Shown: positions 7,272 through 16,622, counted from the stretch's first letter. The stretch is 64,000 bases of DNA from Saccharospirillum salsuginis (GCF_014651855.1 NZ_BMXR01000002.1:186001-250000), one strand, 5' to 3'. Notes: generated from the sequence alone by a model not told the origin. Translations and numbers: made by a program.

Positions 7272-8320
7272 CCCAATCGTCACACGACTTGGCCGACCGA
7301 CTTCAGGCGGCCGGTGTTCCTGTAGGGCCGGTACAGCCGGTGGAGCCCGAATCCCCCTGGTTCGTAAAAACGCTGTTGGCGCTTTCCGGCTGGCTGGCGT
7401 CCCTGTTTATTCTCGGTTTCCTCGGTCTGGCACTGGAATCGGTGGTCCGCGAGGCGGGCGGTGCCTCGGTTGTGGGGGTGATCTGTCTTGTGTGTGCCTA
7501 CGGATTGTTCCGGCTGGCCGGTAACGATTTTGTTGAGCACCTGGGTCTTGCGGTCAGTCTGGCCGGTCAATTATTGATCGCCTGGGCGCTCAGCGACCAG
7601 CTGAATTTCGATCTGAACAGCCTGTTCTGGGCGGCTCTGTGTGCGATTCAGTTGTTTCTGGCGATAGCCATGCCCAACTTCATCCACCGTGTGGTCACGA
7701 TGGGATTTGCCTGTCTTGCCTTCGGTGTGGCCATGTACATGAGTGGCTGGTTGGCGTCACCGGCGGGAGTGCCCTTGCTGGCCTTGGTGGTGCTTTGGCT
7801 GAATGAATTTCGGGTGCCTCGTTGGGCTCGGGCCTTTCAGGCGCTGGGATATGGCCTGGCGTTGGGGGTGGTGATTATCGGGCTGTTTCTTCGCTTCGGT
7901 TGGGCCGACGAGATCTGGCCCAGCCAGATCCCTCAATGGACAACCTGGGTGGATAATGGCATCGCGTTATTGGCATTGGTGTTATTGCTGGTGGCGATAT
8001 TTCAGCGGGTCGACTGGCAGGTCGACTCCAAGGTGATCACGCTGGCCTTCTTCGCGTCCATAGGCATCGGTCTGTTGTCGCTGGAAATCGTTGGCCTGGT
8101 GCCGGCGGTTGTCTTGCTGGTATTGGGGTTCGCGGTGTCCAATCGGTTGTTGATGGGGCTCGGAATCGCAGCCTCACTGTTGGCGGTGTCGAGCTATTAC
8201 TATTGGCTGGAGGTGACCTTGCTGATCAAAGCGGCCACGCTGTTCGGTCTTGGTGCTGTACTGCTGCTCGTACGCTGGGCTCTGGTTCGTTGGTTGGGGC
8301 GGGAGGTGAACGATGCGTAA
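7268..8320 (+). CDS. DUF4401 domain membrane protein
   Basis: A 350-residue protein with about ten predicted membrane helices. An upstream in-frame ATG at 7235 is rejected because a strong AAGGAGGTGA precedes the ATG at 7268, which overlaps the DUF2157 stop codon by four bases. Residues 1-35 are soluble with a Val/Pro-rich turn (VPVGPVQPVEPESPWFVK), then the hydrophobic core including LLSLEIVGLVPAVVLLVLGFAV and SYYYWLEVTLLIKAATLFGLGAVLL, segments typical of DUF4401. It is translationally coupled to both neighbours, so equal stoichiometry in one complex is plausible. No enzymatic motif is visible. Confidence 0.88.
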   Translation: MTQSSHDLADRLQAAGVPVGPVQPVEPESPWFVKTLLALSGWLASLFILGFLGLALESVVREAGGASVVGVICLVCAYGLFRLAGNDFVEHLGLAVSLAGQLLIAWALSDQLNFDLNSLFWAALCAIQLFLAIAMPNFIHRVVTMGFACLAFGVAMYMSGWLASPAGVPLLALVVLWLNEFRVPRWARAFQALGYGLALGVVIIGLFLRFGWADEIWPSQIPQWTTWVDNGIALLALVLLLVAIFQRVDWQVDSKVITLAFFASIGIGLLSLEIVGLVPAVVLLVLGFAVSNRLLMGLGIAASLLAVSSYYYWLEVTLLIKAATLFGLGAVLLLVRWALVRWLGREVNDA

Positions 8321-8819
8321 GGTCTGGGTGGTTGCCTCGGCGCTGGTGGTGTTGGTCTTGGTCAATCTGTCCATCGCCATGAAGGAGTATCACCTGGCGA
8401 TGGGCGAAGTGGTCTATCTGGAGCTGGCGCCGGTCGACCCGCGTTCGTTGATGCAGGGCGATTACATGGCATTGCGGTTTGCGTTGCAAAACGATATCCG
8501 CAATGCCCGGCAGAATACCTCGGCAACGGTGAATGGTACCGCGATCGTGCGTCTCGATGAGAATCGGGTAGCGCAATTCGTTCGACTGGATGACGCCGAT
8601 GCGCCGTTGGCGGAAAACGAAATCCGTCTGCAGTATCGGATCCGGAACCACTGGGTGAAGATCGCGACCAATGCCTTTTTCTTCCGGGAAGGCACGGCCG
8701 ACCGGTACGAGGCGGCCCGCTACGGGCGTTTTCGTGTGAATGATGACGGCGCGCCTTTGTTGGTCAGTTTGCACGATGAGTCGCTGAATAATCTGGGTGA
8801 GATGGATCGAGGGCTATAA
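8313..8819 (+). CDS. GDYXXLXY domain protein
   Basis: A 168-residue protein with a single N-terminal hydrophobic helix (residues 4-20) and a periplasmic beta-rich domain. The naming motif is seen as MQGDYMALRFAL near residues 47-58. Further conserved-looking segments are IVRLDENRVAQFVRL and the FFFREGTADRYEAARYGRFRV stretch. It starts inside the end of the DUF4401 gene (8-base overlap, with GGGAGGTGA upstream) and completes the operon. The family is known only from its association with DUF2157/DUF4401; it probably forms the extracytoplasmic part of that membrane complex. The 3' end overlaps the convergent response-regulator gene by six bases, so there is no room for a terminator. Confidence 0.9.
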   Translation: MRKVWVVASALVVLVLVNLSIAMKEYHLAMGEVVYLELAPVDPRSLMQGDYMALRFALQNDIRNARQNTSATVNGTAIVRLDENRVAQFVRLDDADAPLAENEIRLQYRIRNHWVKIATNAFFFREGTADRYEAARYGRFRVNDDGAPLLVSLHDESLNNLGEMDRGL

Positions 8820-9725
8820 CATCGCCAGTTTGCGCAGGGCGATGCCGGCCGCCGACGTTCGGTTGTCGACCTCCAGCTTGTGAAAGATCGTCTCCAGGTG
8901 TTTGTTCACCGTACGCGGGCTCATCTCCAGAATTTGCGCCACCTCCCGGTTGGTCTTGCCGTTGGCGACCCAGTACAGCACCTGGGATTCACGGTCCGTC
9001 AGACCCAAAGTTTCCTTGAGCCGCCGAGGGCCACTGGCGTGTTCATCCTCGATCAGTTTCAACAGGGTCTCGCCGTTGTCCTGCCGGGCGATCAGGCGGA
9101 CACTCAACGGCTGGTCGAGACCGGTCAAACCGAGTTGATGCTCCGGCTCCGGGCCGTGGCTCAGCCATTGCGCAACCTGTTCGGCCAGTTCTCCCTGTTG
9201 CCAACTATCCGAACCCTGTGCGCGAGCCAACAGGGCATGCGCCTGGGGCGTGGCCCACCGGATCTGGCCTTGCGCATCGACGGTCAACAGCGTTTGGCCG
9301 GTACGGTCCAGCGCCGTCTGGGCGCTGTTGGTCAGCCGGGCGTTGTTCAGGTGCACCCGCATCCGGGCGAGCAACTCCTCCGGATTGATCGGTTTGGTCA
9401 GGTAGTCGACGCCGCCGGTGTTCAGACCGCGAACGATGTCCTCGGGGTCGGTCAGACCGGTCATGAAGATCACCGGGATGGCGGCCAACTCGGGGTCGGT
9501 TTTCAACGCCCGGCAGGTGTCGAACCCATCGAGGTGCGGCATGACGGCGTCCAGCAGAATAATGTCGGGCCGGATGCGACGGGCGATGGTCAGCGCCTGT
9601 TTGCCCTCCAGTGCGACCAGCACGTCCAGGCCTGCGGTCTCCAGGGCATCGTTGATCAGGCTCAGCGCATCCGGTGAATCGTCGACGACGAGAACGACGT
9701 CGGTGCGTTGGATCTGGGGTGTCAT
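8814..9725 (-). CDS. LuxR-type response regulator with a PAS-like linker
   Basis: A 303-residue protein. Residues about 8-125 form a receiver domain: acidic pair in VVDDSPD, phospho-acceptor Asp in ILLDAVMP, the switch residue in FMTG and Lys in LTKP. Residues about 130-225 look PAS-like (VDAQGQIRWATPQAHALL). Residues about 235-300 are a LuxR helix-turn-helix (LTDRESQVLYWVANGKTNREVAQIL and SPRTVNKHLETIFHKL). The start ATG overlaps the stop of the preceding hybrid kinase (9722), so they form one translationally coupled two-component pair. The kinase carries a permease-like sensor, so the target genes probably relate to uptake or use of a small metabolite. Confidence 0.93.
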   Translation of the reverse strand: MTPQIQRTDVVLVVDDSPDALSLINDALETAGLDVLVALEGKQALTIARRIRPDIILLDAVMPHLDGFDTCRALKTDPELAAIPVIFMTGLTDPEDIVRGLNTGGVDYLTKPINPEELLARMRVHLNNARLTNSAQTALDRTGQTLLTVDAQGQIRWATPQAHALLARAQGSDSWQQGELAEQVAQWLSHGPEPEHQLGLTGLDQPLSVRLIARQDNGETLLKLIEDEHASGPRRLKETLGLTDRESQVLYWVANGKTNREVAQILEMSPRTVNKHLETIFHKLEVDNRTSAAGIALRKLAML

Positions 9726-12700
9726 GACGGTTCAACCTCCAAACTCTGGGCCAGTTGTTCGAACTGCAGCGACTGGCTCAAGGTGGTCAGATGGTTCAGC
9801 GTGGCGTCGCTCAACACGCTACTGTCGGTCAGGCGTTCCAGGGCTGTACGGACGCCCCGGGTATAGCCGATGTCGGCGCAGGCTTTCAATTCATGGATCA
9901 GCGGGTGGTCCGGGATCGACAGCGTCGGAGTGTTGGCGAGACCCACGGTATTGGGTGGGTTCGGCGCATCGTCCTGGTAGATCCAGCTGATGCGCAGGTG
10001 TTGCGCGAGTTGGTCGAGCAACGGCAGGTTACCGACCGGTTTGATCAGGTAACCGTTGTAGTCGGCCTGAGCGTTCGGGTCACGCTGATGGTCCTGGGCA
10101 TCGGCCGACAGCATGACGATAGGGGCCGAGCGAATGCGTTCATTGTCCGACTGTCGTAACGTCCGGGCCAGCTCCAGGCCGTTCATGCCGGGCATGGAGA
10201 TGTCGAGCAGGAAGAGATCGGGCGTGACCCGGTCGAGCATGGCCAGGCAGGTTTGGGCATCGTGCGCTTCGAGCGTGGTGAAGCCCAACGGAATCAACAG
10301 ATCGGACAATAGACCGCGCAATACCGGGTCGTCGTCGACCAGACACAACGTCAACGGCCGGCCTTCGTAACCGACCACCCGCTGTGGCCGAATCGGCTTG
10401 GGCGCCGCGTCCGTAACCCAGGGCAACATCAGGCTGACGGTGAAGCAACTGCCATGACCCAGATCGCTCGTCACGTCCAGATGCCCGCCCATTATTTCGG
10501 TCAGCAGTTTCACGATGGTCAGGCCCAGACCGGTTCCGGGAACGTTCGGAGTATCGGCGTTACGCACGCGCTCGAAAGGATCGAAAATGCGCTCCAATGC
10601 ATCGGGCGGAATGCCGGCGCCGCTGTCGCGGATGGTGAACTCGGCGACCTGGTTGCGATAGCGAATGTCCAGATGCACTTCGCCCTCGGCCGTGTATTTG
10701 ATCGCATTCGAGAGCAGGTTGATCAGGATCTGGCGCAGCCGTTTTTCATCCGTATTGACTTCGCGCGGCAGCGGGTCGTGTATCGTGCAATGACATTGGA
10801 TGCCCTTGTCCCGCGCCTGCATGGCGAACATGTTGGCGAGCTGATCGATAAGCTCGGGCAGGTCGACTCGGTTGCGATAAAGGTCCAGTCGGCCGGCCTC
10901 GATTTTCGAGACATCGAGCAGCCCTTCGATCAGGTCGGTCAGGTACTGGCCACTGCGATGAATGATCGACAGACCGTGCCGGTGTCGTTCCGGTGTGTCC
11001 GGTCGGTCGGACAACAACTGCGCGTAACCGAGGATGGATTGCAAGGGCGTGCGCAGTTCGTGACTGAGCCCGGTCAGGTATCGGCTCTTGGCCGCGTTGG
11101 CGCGTTCGGCCAGTTCCTTGGCGCGTTGCAACGCCTGGTCGGTGGCGTGGTGGGCTTCGATTTCCTGCGTCAGTTTTTGCGTCTGCCGGTTCGATTCCTT
11201 TTGCGCCACAACCCGGCTTTCGTGCGCTAGTAAAAACAACCAGGCGATGACGCCGGATACGATCAGCAGTGTGAAAAACAAAGTCCACAGCGTTTGCTGC
11301 AACAGCAGTGTGCCGGCCAGGTCGTCCGGGACCAGTTGTCGATAGATCACAGCCAGCAAGGCGGCCAACAAGACGTTGATCAACAGTAACAAAGCGACGA
11401 ATCGGCCCAGTCGGGAATTGACCCAGCGTACCGCGCGCTTCGGTAAAACCAGGCTCAAGCCGTCGAATAATTGTCGCGACAATCGGGCCTTGGGTTTGCA
11501 GCTGTCGAGGCAGCGCACATCCAGCGAGCAACACAGTGAACAAATGGGCAGTTCGTAGGCCGAACAATAACTGATGTCCTCCACCTCGAAATCGTTCTCG
11601 CACAGACCGCAGGTCAGAGTGGTGTATCGGCCGGGGGATTCGGCTTCGCGATCCATCGGTATCAATTCGGGCGATTGCCGGGCCAGATAAAAACGACCCC
11701 GGGTTAACCAGGCGAGTGCCGGTACACTGATGAAGCAGGTGGCCAGGCTGACGAAATGCGCCAGGTGGCTGAGTGTTTCCCCGAAGGCGCCCAGGTAGCT
11801 CAGCATGCCGAGTGTCGTCGCCAGCATCATCGAACCGAGGCCGACCGGATTGATGTCGTACAGGTGCGCCCGTTTGAATTCGACGTAAGACGGGCTCAAC
11901 CCCAGAGGTTTGTTGATCAGCAAATCCGCCGACAGGGAACACAACCAACTGACGGCGACGATGGCGAAAACACCGAGGATGGCTTCCAGCGACTGGTAAA
12001 TGCCGAGCTCCATCAGGATCAGGGCGATGGTTACGTTGAACACCAGCCAGACCACCCGGCCGGGGTGACTGTGCGTCAACCGCGAGAAGAAATTGGACCA
12101 GGCGATGGACCCGGCATAGGCATTGGTCACGTTAATCTTCATCTGCGAGACGATGACCATCAAGGCCGCCAGAATCAGCGCCAGCGCCGGAGTCTGTGTC
12201 AGGTACAGAAAGACGGTGCGGTACATCTGTGTCGGGTCGGAGGCCTGTTCGGCCGGCAGGCCATTACGAATCGCCAGAAAGGCGAGGAAGGAACCCAACA
12301 GCATCTTGATCAACCCGAACAGCACCCAGCCGGGGCCCGCGAGAATCAACCAGAACCACCAACGCCGCGCGTTGGCCTTCGTTTTTTGCGGCATAAAACG
12401 CAGGTAGTCGACCTGCTCGCCGATTTGCGCCACCAGCGCGAAAAAGACCGAGGCCGCCGCTCCGAACAACACCAGATCGAAGTGATCGCTGCCGGGGGTT
12501 TTGGCCGGCGCATACTGCGTCCAATCCGGAATCTGTTGGTAGTCGTGAACAACCACGACCACCAGGGCCGAGCATTGCAACAGCAACCACAGCCACTGGG
12601 TCCCGGCCTGAAACCGGCTTATGGCCTTGATGCCGTGGGTGACGATGGGAATCACGGCCACAGCGCAGAGGAAATACCCGAGTGGCAGCGGAATGCCGAG

Positions 12701-13132
12701 CAAGGCTTTCAACGCGGACGCCAGAATCGCCGCTTCGATGGCAAAAAAGATAAAGGTGAAAGACGCATAGATCAGAGACGTCAGCGTTGAGCCGAGATAC
12801 CCGAAACCGGCACCTCGCGTCAGCAGATCGATGTCCAGCCCGTGTTTGGCCGAGTAGTAAGTGATTGGAAAACCGGTGATGAAAAACAACAGGCACACCA
12901 CCAGCATGGCGCTGACGGTGTTGATGAAGCCATAGTTCAAGGTCACAGCCGCGGCGATGCCTTCCAGCGCCAGGAAAGCCGTGGCCCCGAGCGCCGTGTG
13001 GCCGACCCGCTCGATGCTCATCCGCCGACCGGAATGGGCGGTGAATCGCAGCGCGTAATCTTCGAGCGTCTGATCCGCGACCCATTTGTTGTAGTGGCGT
13101 CGGACCTTGAATATTTTCTGTGATGCGGACAT
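9722..13132 (-). CDS. Hybrid histidine kinase with NCS1 permease-like sensor domain
   Basis: A 1136-residue protein. Residues about 1-490 resemble an NCS1 nucleobase:cation symporter: roughly twelve hydrophobic helices with RMSIERVGHTALGATAFLALEG, GAGFGYLGSTL and QMKINVTNAYAGSIAWSNFF. A cysteine-rich knot follows (TCGLCEND, SYCSAYE, CSLCCS, RCLDSC), probably metal-binding, then two more helices and a coiled coil. The kinase core has H box LSHELRTPLQSIL, N box NLLSNAIKYT and G boxes DSGAGIP and GTGLGLTIV. A receiver follows (LCLVDDDP, LLDISMPGM, IKPVG), then about 110 residues that could be a degenerate Hpt. The transporter part likely senses or imports its ligand, by analogy with the SSS-type sensor kinases CbrA and CrbS. 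It is coupled to the LuxR regulator downstream. The ligand is unknown. Confidence 0.9.
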   Translation of the reverse strand: MSASQKIFKVRRHYNKWVADQTLEDYALRFTAHSGRRMSIERVGHTALGATAFLALEGIAAAVTLNYGFINTVSAMLVVCLLFFITGFPITYYSAKHGLDIDLLTRGAGFGYLGSTLTSLIYASFTFIFFAIEAAILASALKALLGIPLPLGYFLCAVAVIPIVTHGIKAISRFQAGTQWLWLLLQCSALVVVVVHDYQQIPDWTQYAPAKTPGSDHFDLVLFGAAASVFFALVAQIGEQVDYLRFMPQKTKANARRWWFWLILAGPGWVLFGLIKMLLGSFLAFLAIRNGLPAEQASDPTQMYRTVFLYLTQTPALALILAALMVIVSQMKINVTNAYAGSIAWSNFFSRLTHSHPGRVVWLVFNVTIALILMELGIYQSLEAILGVFAIVAVSWLCSLSADLLINKPLGLSPSYVEFKRAHLYDINPVGLGSMMLATTLGMLSYLGAFGETLSHLAHFVSLATCFISVPALAWLTRGRFYLARQSPELIPMDREAESPGRYTTLTCGLCENDFEVEDISYCSAYELPICSLCCSLDVRCLDSCKPKARLSRQLFDGLSLVLPKRAVRWVNSRLGRFVALLLLINVLLAALLAVIYRQLVPDDLAGTLLLQQTLWTLFFTLLIVSGVIAWLFLLAHESRVVAQKESNRQTQKLTQEIEAHHATDQALQRAKELAERANAAKSRYLTGLSHELRTPLQSILGYAQLLSDRPDTPERHRHGLSIIHRSGQYLTDLIEGLLDVSKIEAGRLDLYRNRVDLPELIDQLANMFAMQARDKGIQCHCTIHDPLPREVNTDEKRLRQILINLLSNAIKYTAEGEVHLDIRYRNQVAEFTIRDSGAGIPPDALERIFDPFERVRNADTPNVPGTGLGLTIVKLLTEIMGGHLDVTSDLGHGSCFTVSLMLPWVTDAAPKPIRPQRVVGYEGRPLTLCLVDDDPVLRGLLSDLLIPLGFTTLEAHDAQTCLAMLDRVTPDLFLLDISMPGMNGLELARTLRQSDNERIRSAPIVMLSADAQDHQRDPNAQADYNGYLIKPVGNLPLLDQLAQHLRISWIYQDDAPNPPNTVGLANTPTLSIPDHPLIHELKACADIGYTRGVRTALERLTDSSVLSDATLNHLTTLSQSLQFEQLAQSLEVEPS

Positions 13133-13287
13133 GGGATTGTGTCTTTTTGGTGCGCCGGCGCTTTGTTTTGGTGCGTTCGTTATGGGCGGGGCGCGTTATT
13201 CCGGACGGCCGACACGCACATCGGCGGCCATCGTCCGGGAGTCGGCAGGAAATTGCAGAGATCGTGCCAAGGGCGCGCGGTTAGTGA

Positions 13288-13392
13288 GTAGGTTGGATTA
13301 GCCCGAAGGGCGTAATCCAACGGTCCAAGCCATGGGGTGGGTAATTACCACCGTAGCCACGTTGGATTACGCCTGCGGCTAATCCAACCTAC
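13288..13392. repeat. REPIN-like doublet, family B (GTAGGTTGGATTA)
   Basis: A 105-bp element with inverted ends: GTAGGTTGGATTAGCC at 13288 and its exact complement ending at 13392. Each end is itself a hairpin (GTTGGATTA ... TAATCCAAC). The GTAG head and hairpin doublet match the general form of REP/REPIN elements. It lies in the roughly 300-bp gap between the hybrid kinase start and the FAD dehydrogenase stop. A single copy of the same repeat is at 41378. No other gene is visible in this gap. Confidence 0.75.
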
Positions 13393-13433
13393 TGTGTGCC
13401 CGGGGGCGAGTGGAGTCGAGCGGCCGGCGGTGG

Positions 13434-14816
13434 TCAGTCGAAAATGACACCGGGATTGAGAACACCCATGGGATCCAGCGCCTGTTTGAGTTGCCACATG
13501 AGCGCGATTTCAGTCTCGCTGCGACTCAATGCCAAATACGCTTTCTTTTCCAATCCGATACCATGCTCGGCTGAGATGGAACCACTGACATGCTGCAGCG
13601 GTGAATACACGATGGACTCGATGGCGTGCCGGTTCGAATCGTCCATGGCGTCGCCGACATTGATGAAGATGTGCAGGTTACCATCGCCCAGATGACCGAA
13701 CACGATCAATTTGGCGGCCGGCCATTGCGCGGTCAGCTCCGATTTGAGTGTGTCGACATAGGGTTCCATGTGCTTGATCGGCAGGCTGATGTCGAAGGCG
13801 GCGTAGGGAGCCAGTTTTTTGGTCAAACGTTCGATGTCGTCCCGTATGGCCCACATCTTGGCTTGCTGGGCCTGGGAACTGGCCACGGCGGCGTCGGTGA
13901 TCAGGTTCTGTTCGAAGGCGGTTTCCAGCGCGGCCTCGAAGGTGGCGGATTCGGATTCGTGATAGTTGGCCGCCTGAATCAGCACGTAATAGGGCGCCTT
14001 GTCTTCCAGTGGCAGAGTGTGCGGGCTGTCGTCACCGGCCATCAGTTCGGCGTGGTCGCGCCACATCACTTCAAACGCACTGAGCCGGCCGCCCAGTTGG
14101 CGTTCCAGTTGACGCAATAAACGCGACAGGTTGGCGAACTCATCCACCGCGACCCAGGCGGTGCTCAAGCTGTGGTGCAGCGGGCGCAGTTTGAGTGTGA
14201 CCCGGGTGACGATGCCCAGCGTGCCTTCGCTGCCGATGAAGAGTTGCTTCAGGTCGTAACCGGTGTTGTTTTTCATCAGCGGGCGCAGGTTGGAAACCAC
14301 GCGGCCGTCGGCCAGCACGGCTTCCAGCCCGAGAATCTGCTCGCGCATCATGCCGTAGCGCAAAACCTCGTTGCCACCGGCATTGGTCGAGGCCATACCG
14401 CCGATGGTGCACGACCCCCGTGCACCGAGATCGACGGGGAAATGCAGGCCGTGTTCTTCGGCGATTTCATGCACTTTCTGCAAGGGGACGCCGGCTTCGA
14501 CGGTAAGGGTGCGGCTGTCCACATCGATCGGTTCTATCCCGGTCAGGCGCTCGAGCGACAGGCCGATCTGGTTCGGAGTTGCTCGCACGCCATCGACGAC
14601 ACCGGTCAATCCACCCATGGGGACAATCGATATGCCGGCCTCATGGCATAACGACAGCGCTTGGGCGACTTCTTCGGTGGACGCGGGACGGATGATGGCG
14701 CCGGCCTGGTTCGGGCTGTGGTCGAACCAACTGACGGCCCGCTGGCGGACATCGTCGCCGGTCAATACCTGATGGGCGCCCAGCAGGTCCTGCAAGGCGT
14801 GGATCAAATCGTTCAT
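13434..14816 (-). CDS. FAD-linked 2-hydroxyacid dehydrogenase (D-lactate/2-hydroxyglutarate/GlcD type)
   Basis: A 460-residue flavoprotein of the VAO/PCMH fold. Residues about 38-175 are the FAD-binding domain (IVPMGGLTGVVDGV; DLGARGSCTIGGMASTNAGG; RYGMMREQILGLEAVLADG), and GSEGTLGIVTRVTLKLRP closes it. The C-terminal FAD-oxidase domain carries FGHLGDGNLH, the metal-binding His cluster of this family, SAEHGIGLEKK, and ends LDPMGVLNPG. Such enzymes oxidise D-2-hydroxyacids and pass electrons to quinone, cytochrome or ETF. Length and motifs fit D-2-hydroxyglutarate or D-lactate dehydrogenases; the substrate cannot be fixed from the sequence. No partner Fe-S subunit is adjacent. It stands alone, separated from alkB by 57 bases on the same strand. 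Confidence 0.85.
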   Translation of the reverse strand: MNDLIHALQDLLGAHQVLTGDDVRQRAVSWFDHSPNQAGAIIRPASTEEVAQALSLCHEAGISIVPMGGLTGVVDGVRATPNQIGLSLERLTGIEPIDVDSRTLTVEAGVPLQKVHEIAEEHGLHFPVDLGARGSCTIGGMASTNAGGNEVLRYGMMREQILGLEAVLADGRVVSNLRPLMKNNTGYDLKQLFIGSEGTLGIVTRVTLKLRPLHHSLSTAWVAVDEFANLSRLLRQLERQLGGRLSAFEVMWRDHAELMAGDDSPHTLPLEDKAPYYVLIQAANYHESESATFEAALETAFEQNLITDAAVASSQAQQAKMWAIRDDIERLTKKLAPYAAFDISLPIKHMEPYVDTLKSELTAQWPAAKLIVFGHLGDGNLHIFINVGDAMDDSNRHAIESIVYSPLQHVSGSISAEHGIGLEKKAYLALSRSETEIALMWQLKQALDPMGVLNPGVIFD

Positions 14817-14873
14817 GGGACACCCTGATTCTTGTTTTAGGCGGAATCACGTTGCGCCAAGGCGCGCAAACCG

Positions 14874-16064
14874 TCAAGTGGCCTGACCCGGTACTTTGGT
14901 CGGGGGTGGCCAGCGCCGCAGCAGAGTGCGAGTCCGACCCGGCTGCAGGTTCGCCCGGCGGATATCGCCGTCATAGTGGCGATGCACCCGCTTGTCCATC
15001 AACCGGAACCACCAGAACGGCAGGTAGGCCGGAATCAGCAGGCTGGCGTAACCCGAGGGCAATTGCGGGCTTTCATCGAAATGGCGCAGCGATTGATAGC
15101 GTCGGGTCGGATTCGCGTGATGGTCCGAATGACGCTGCAAATGGTAAAGCACCAGGTTGGTTACGCGATGGTTGCTGTTCCAGGAATGGCGGGGCTGGCA
15201 GCGTTCGTATTGGCCATTGGCGCCTCGCTCGCGCAACAGACCGTAGTGCTCGATGTAGTTGATCACTTCCAGTAGGGAGATGCCGTACAGAGCCTGCAGC
15301 AACAGGAAGGGCAGGACGGACCAGCCGAACAGGGCGGTCAGGCCACCGAAGAACAGGGTGGTCAACAATAGGCTCTGAAGGACCCGGTTGCCCCATGAAA
15401 AGGCACCGGATCCTGCCCGCTCCAGACGCAGCCGTTCGATGCGCCAGGCCGACCGCACACTGCCCAACAGGGTGCGTGGCAGGAACCGCCAGAAGCTCTC
15501 GCCCATGCGGGCGCTGGCAGGATCCTCAGGTGTGGCGACGCGGACATGGTGGCCCTGGTTGTGCTCGATAAAGAAGTGGCCGTAGGCCACCGGAACAAAC
15601 GCCAGTCGCGCCAGTCCGCGTTCCCAGCGCGTTTTCTTGTGGCCGAGTTCGTGCGCGCTGTTGATGCCGATGCCGTTTATGGTGCCAACCGTCAACACCA
15701 GCCCGATCAGATGCCAGAGTGGGAGCGATTGGCTGGCCACCAAAGCGCACCCCAACACGGTGATGGCGAACTGGCTGGGCAGGTAAGCGGCCACCAATAC
15801 CCGGTAGTAACGATCCTGTTCCAGTGAAGCGATCACGGACTCGGGCGGATTCTGCCGGTCCTCGCCGCAGCCGATGTCCAGCAGCGGAATGACCAGGTAC
15901 ACCAGCACGGGCCCGATCCAGACCAGCGCCGCCCCCTGTCCGCTGAGCCAGAATACGCTTAGAGCTGTCAGCACCAGCAATGGAATGCCTGGCCCGAGCA
16001 ACCACAGCCATCGCTTGTCGTCATGCCATTCGGGCGTTCGGGAATCGAGGTGTTGGGTGCTCAT
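14874..16064 (-). CDS. alkB: Alkane 1-monooxygenase
   Basis: A 396-residue integral membrane di-iron enzyme. It hydroxylates the terminal carbon of medium-chain alkanes using electrons from rubredoxin. All His boxes are intact: HELGHKK, EHNQGHHV and LQRHSDHHANPTRRYQ, together with the AlkB signature NYIEHYGLLR. Six hydrophobic helices lie at the expected places before and between the boxes. The start is preceded by AGAGG. No rubredoxin, rubredoxin reductase or alcohol dehydrogenase is nearby, so electron transfer must come from genes elsewhere. It may form a unit with the downstream FAD dehydrogenase, but that enzyme type does not belong to the classical alkane pathway. Confidence 0.95.
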   Translation of the reverse strand: MSTQHLDSRTPEWHDDKRWLWLLGPGIPLLVLTALSVFWLSGQGAALVWIGPVLVYLVIPLLDIGCGEDRQNPPESVIASLEQDRYYRVLVAAYLPSQFAITVLGCALVASQSLPLWHLIGLVLTVGTINGIGINSAHELGHKKTRWERGLARLAFVPVAYGHFFIEHNQGHHVRVATPEDPASARMGESFWRFLPRTLLGSVRSAWRIERLRLERAGSGAFSWGNRVLQSLLLTTLFFGGLTALFGWSVLPFLLLQALYGISLLEVINYIEHYGLLRERGANGQYERCQPRHSWNSNHRVTNLVLYHLQRHSDHHANPTRRYQSLRHFDESPQLPSGYASLLIPAYLPFWWFRLMDKRVHRHYDGDIRRANLQPGRTRTLLRRWPPPTKVPGQAT

Positions 16065-16142
16065 GCTGTGCCTCTGGGTTTTACCGTCGGTTCGATGTTA
16101 GTCGAATCCAGGTGACTGGGAATATAGCACCGTTGGCGGAAA

Positions 16143-16622
16143 TTACCGGTCGAACCAGTCCGGTAGCGCCCGCGCCAGCGTCCGTGTCATGCGCTGTGTG
16201 TGCGAACCCGGCCAGTAAAGCCGCTGGCAATGGGGGCAATAAAGCCGGGTGTCGGGATAGTTCTCGGCACTGGGCGGCAGTCGGTCGCGAATTTCCCGGT
16301 CGGTGGCTTCGCGCAGCGGGGTGTTGCACACCAGACAGCGCAGAAACAAACGCTCCGGTTTATCCAGTTCACACTGCTCGACCACTTCGGTCAGTTGGCG
16401 CAATGGATCATCCCGGGTGATCAACACCGCTTTGCTGGGTCGCAGTTCCTTGACCAGGGCGCGGTCCCGGGTAAGCAGCCATCGATCCTCCCGGTCGGCC
16501 ATCTGTACCAGTTCGGGGTCGTGGATGGACGGGTCGTGACGGGTGTCGAAATTGAGCACCCGTAACCATCGGGCCAGACGGGCCAGCATGGCATCGGCGA
16601 GAAAGCGGGGTTGTTCAGTCAT
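16143..16622 (-). CDS. Mut7-C RNase-fold domain protein
   Basis: A 159-residue protein. The start at 16622 (MTEQPRFLADAMLARLARWLR) is chosen because the upstream extension has no family similarity. Residues 5-90 match the Mut7-C domain, a PIN-like fold, with conserved acidic residues in FLADAML and LLTRDRAL. Residues 100-150 form a zinc ribbon with two Cys pairs (CLVCN and CPHCQ). The fold predicts an RNA nuclease, and bacterial members often occur as single-copy proteins of unknown target; an N-terminal ubiquitin-like domain found in some relatives is absent. It lies downstream of and opposite to trpG, separated by 112 bases. Confidence 0.85.
   Translation of the reverse strand: MTEQPRFLADAMLARLARWLRVLNFDTRHDPSIHDPELVQMADREDRWLLTRDRALVKELRPSKAVLITRDDPLRQLTEVVEQCELDKPERLFLRCLVCNTPLREATDREIRDRLPPSAENYPDTRLYCPHCQRLYWPGSHTQRMTRTLARALPDWFDR

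Noticed and set aside
11756..12790. A 344-codon plus-strand frame opposite the permease part of the hybrid kinase
   Set aside because: Gln/His/Arg-rich antisense translation with no recognisable fold; the kinase reading is continuous with all motifs.
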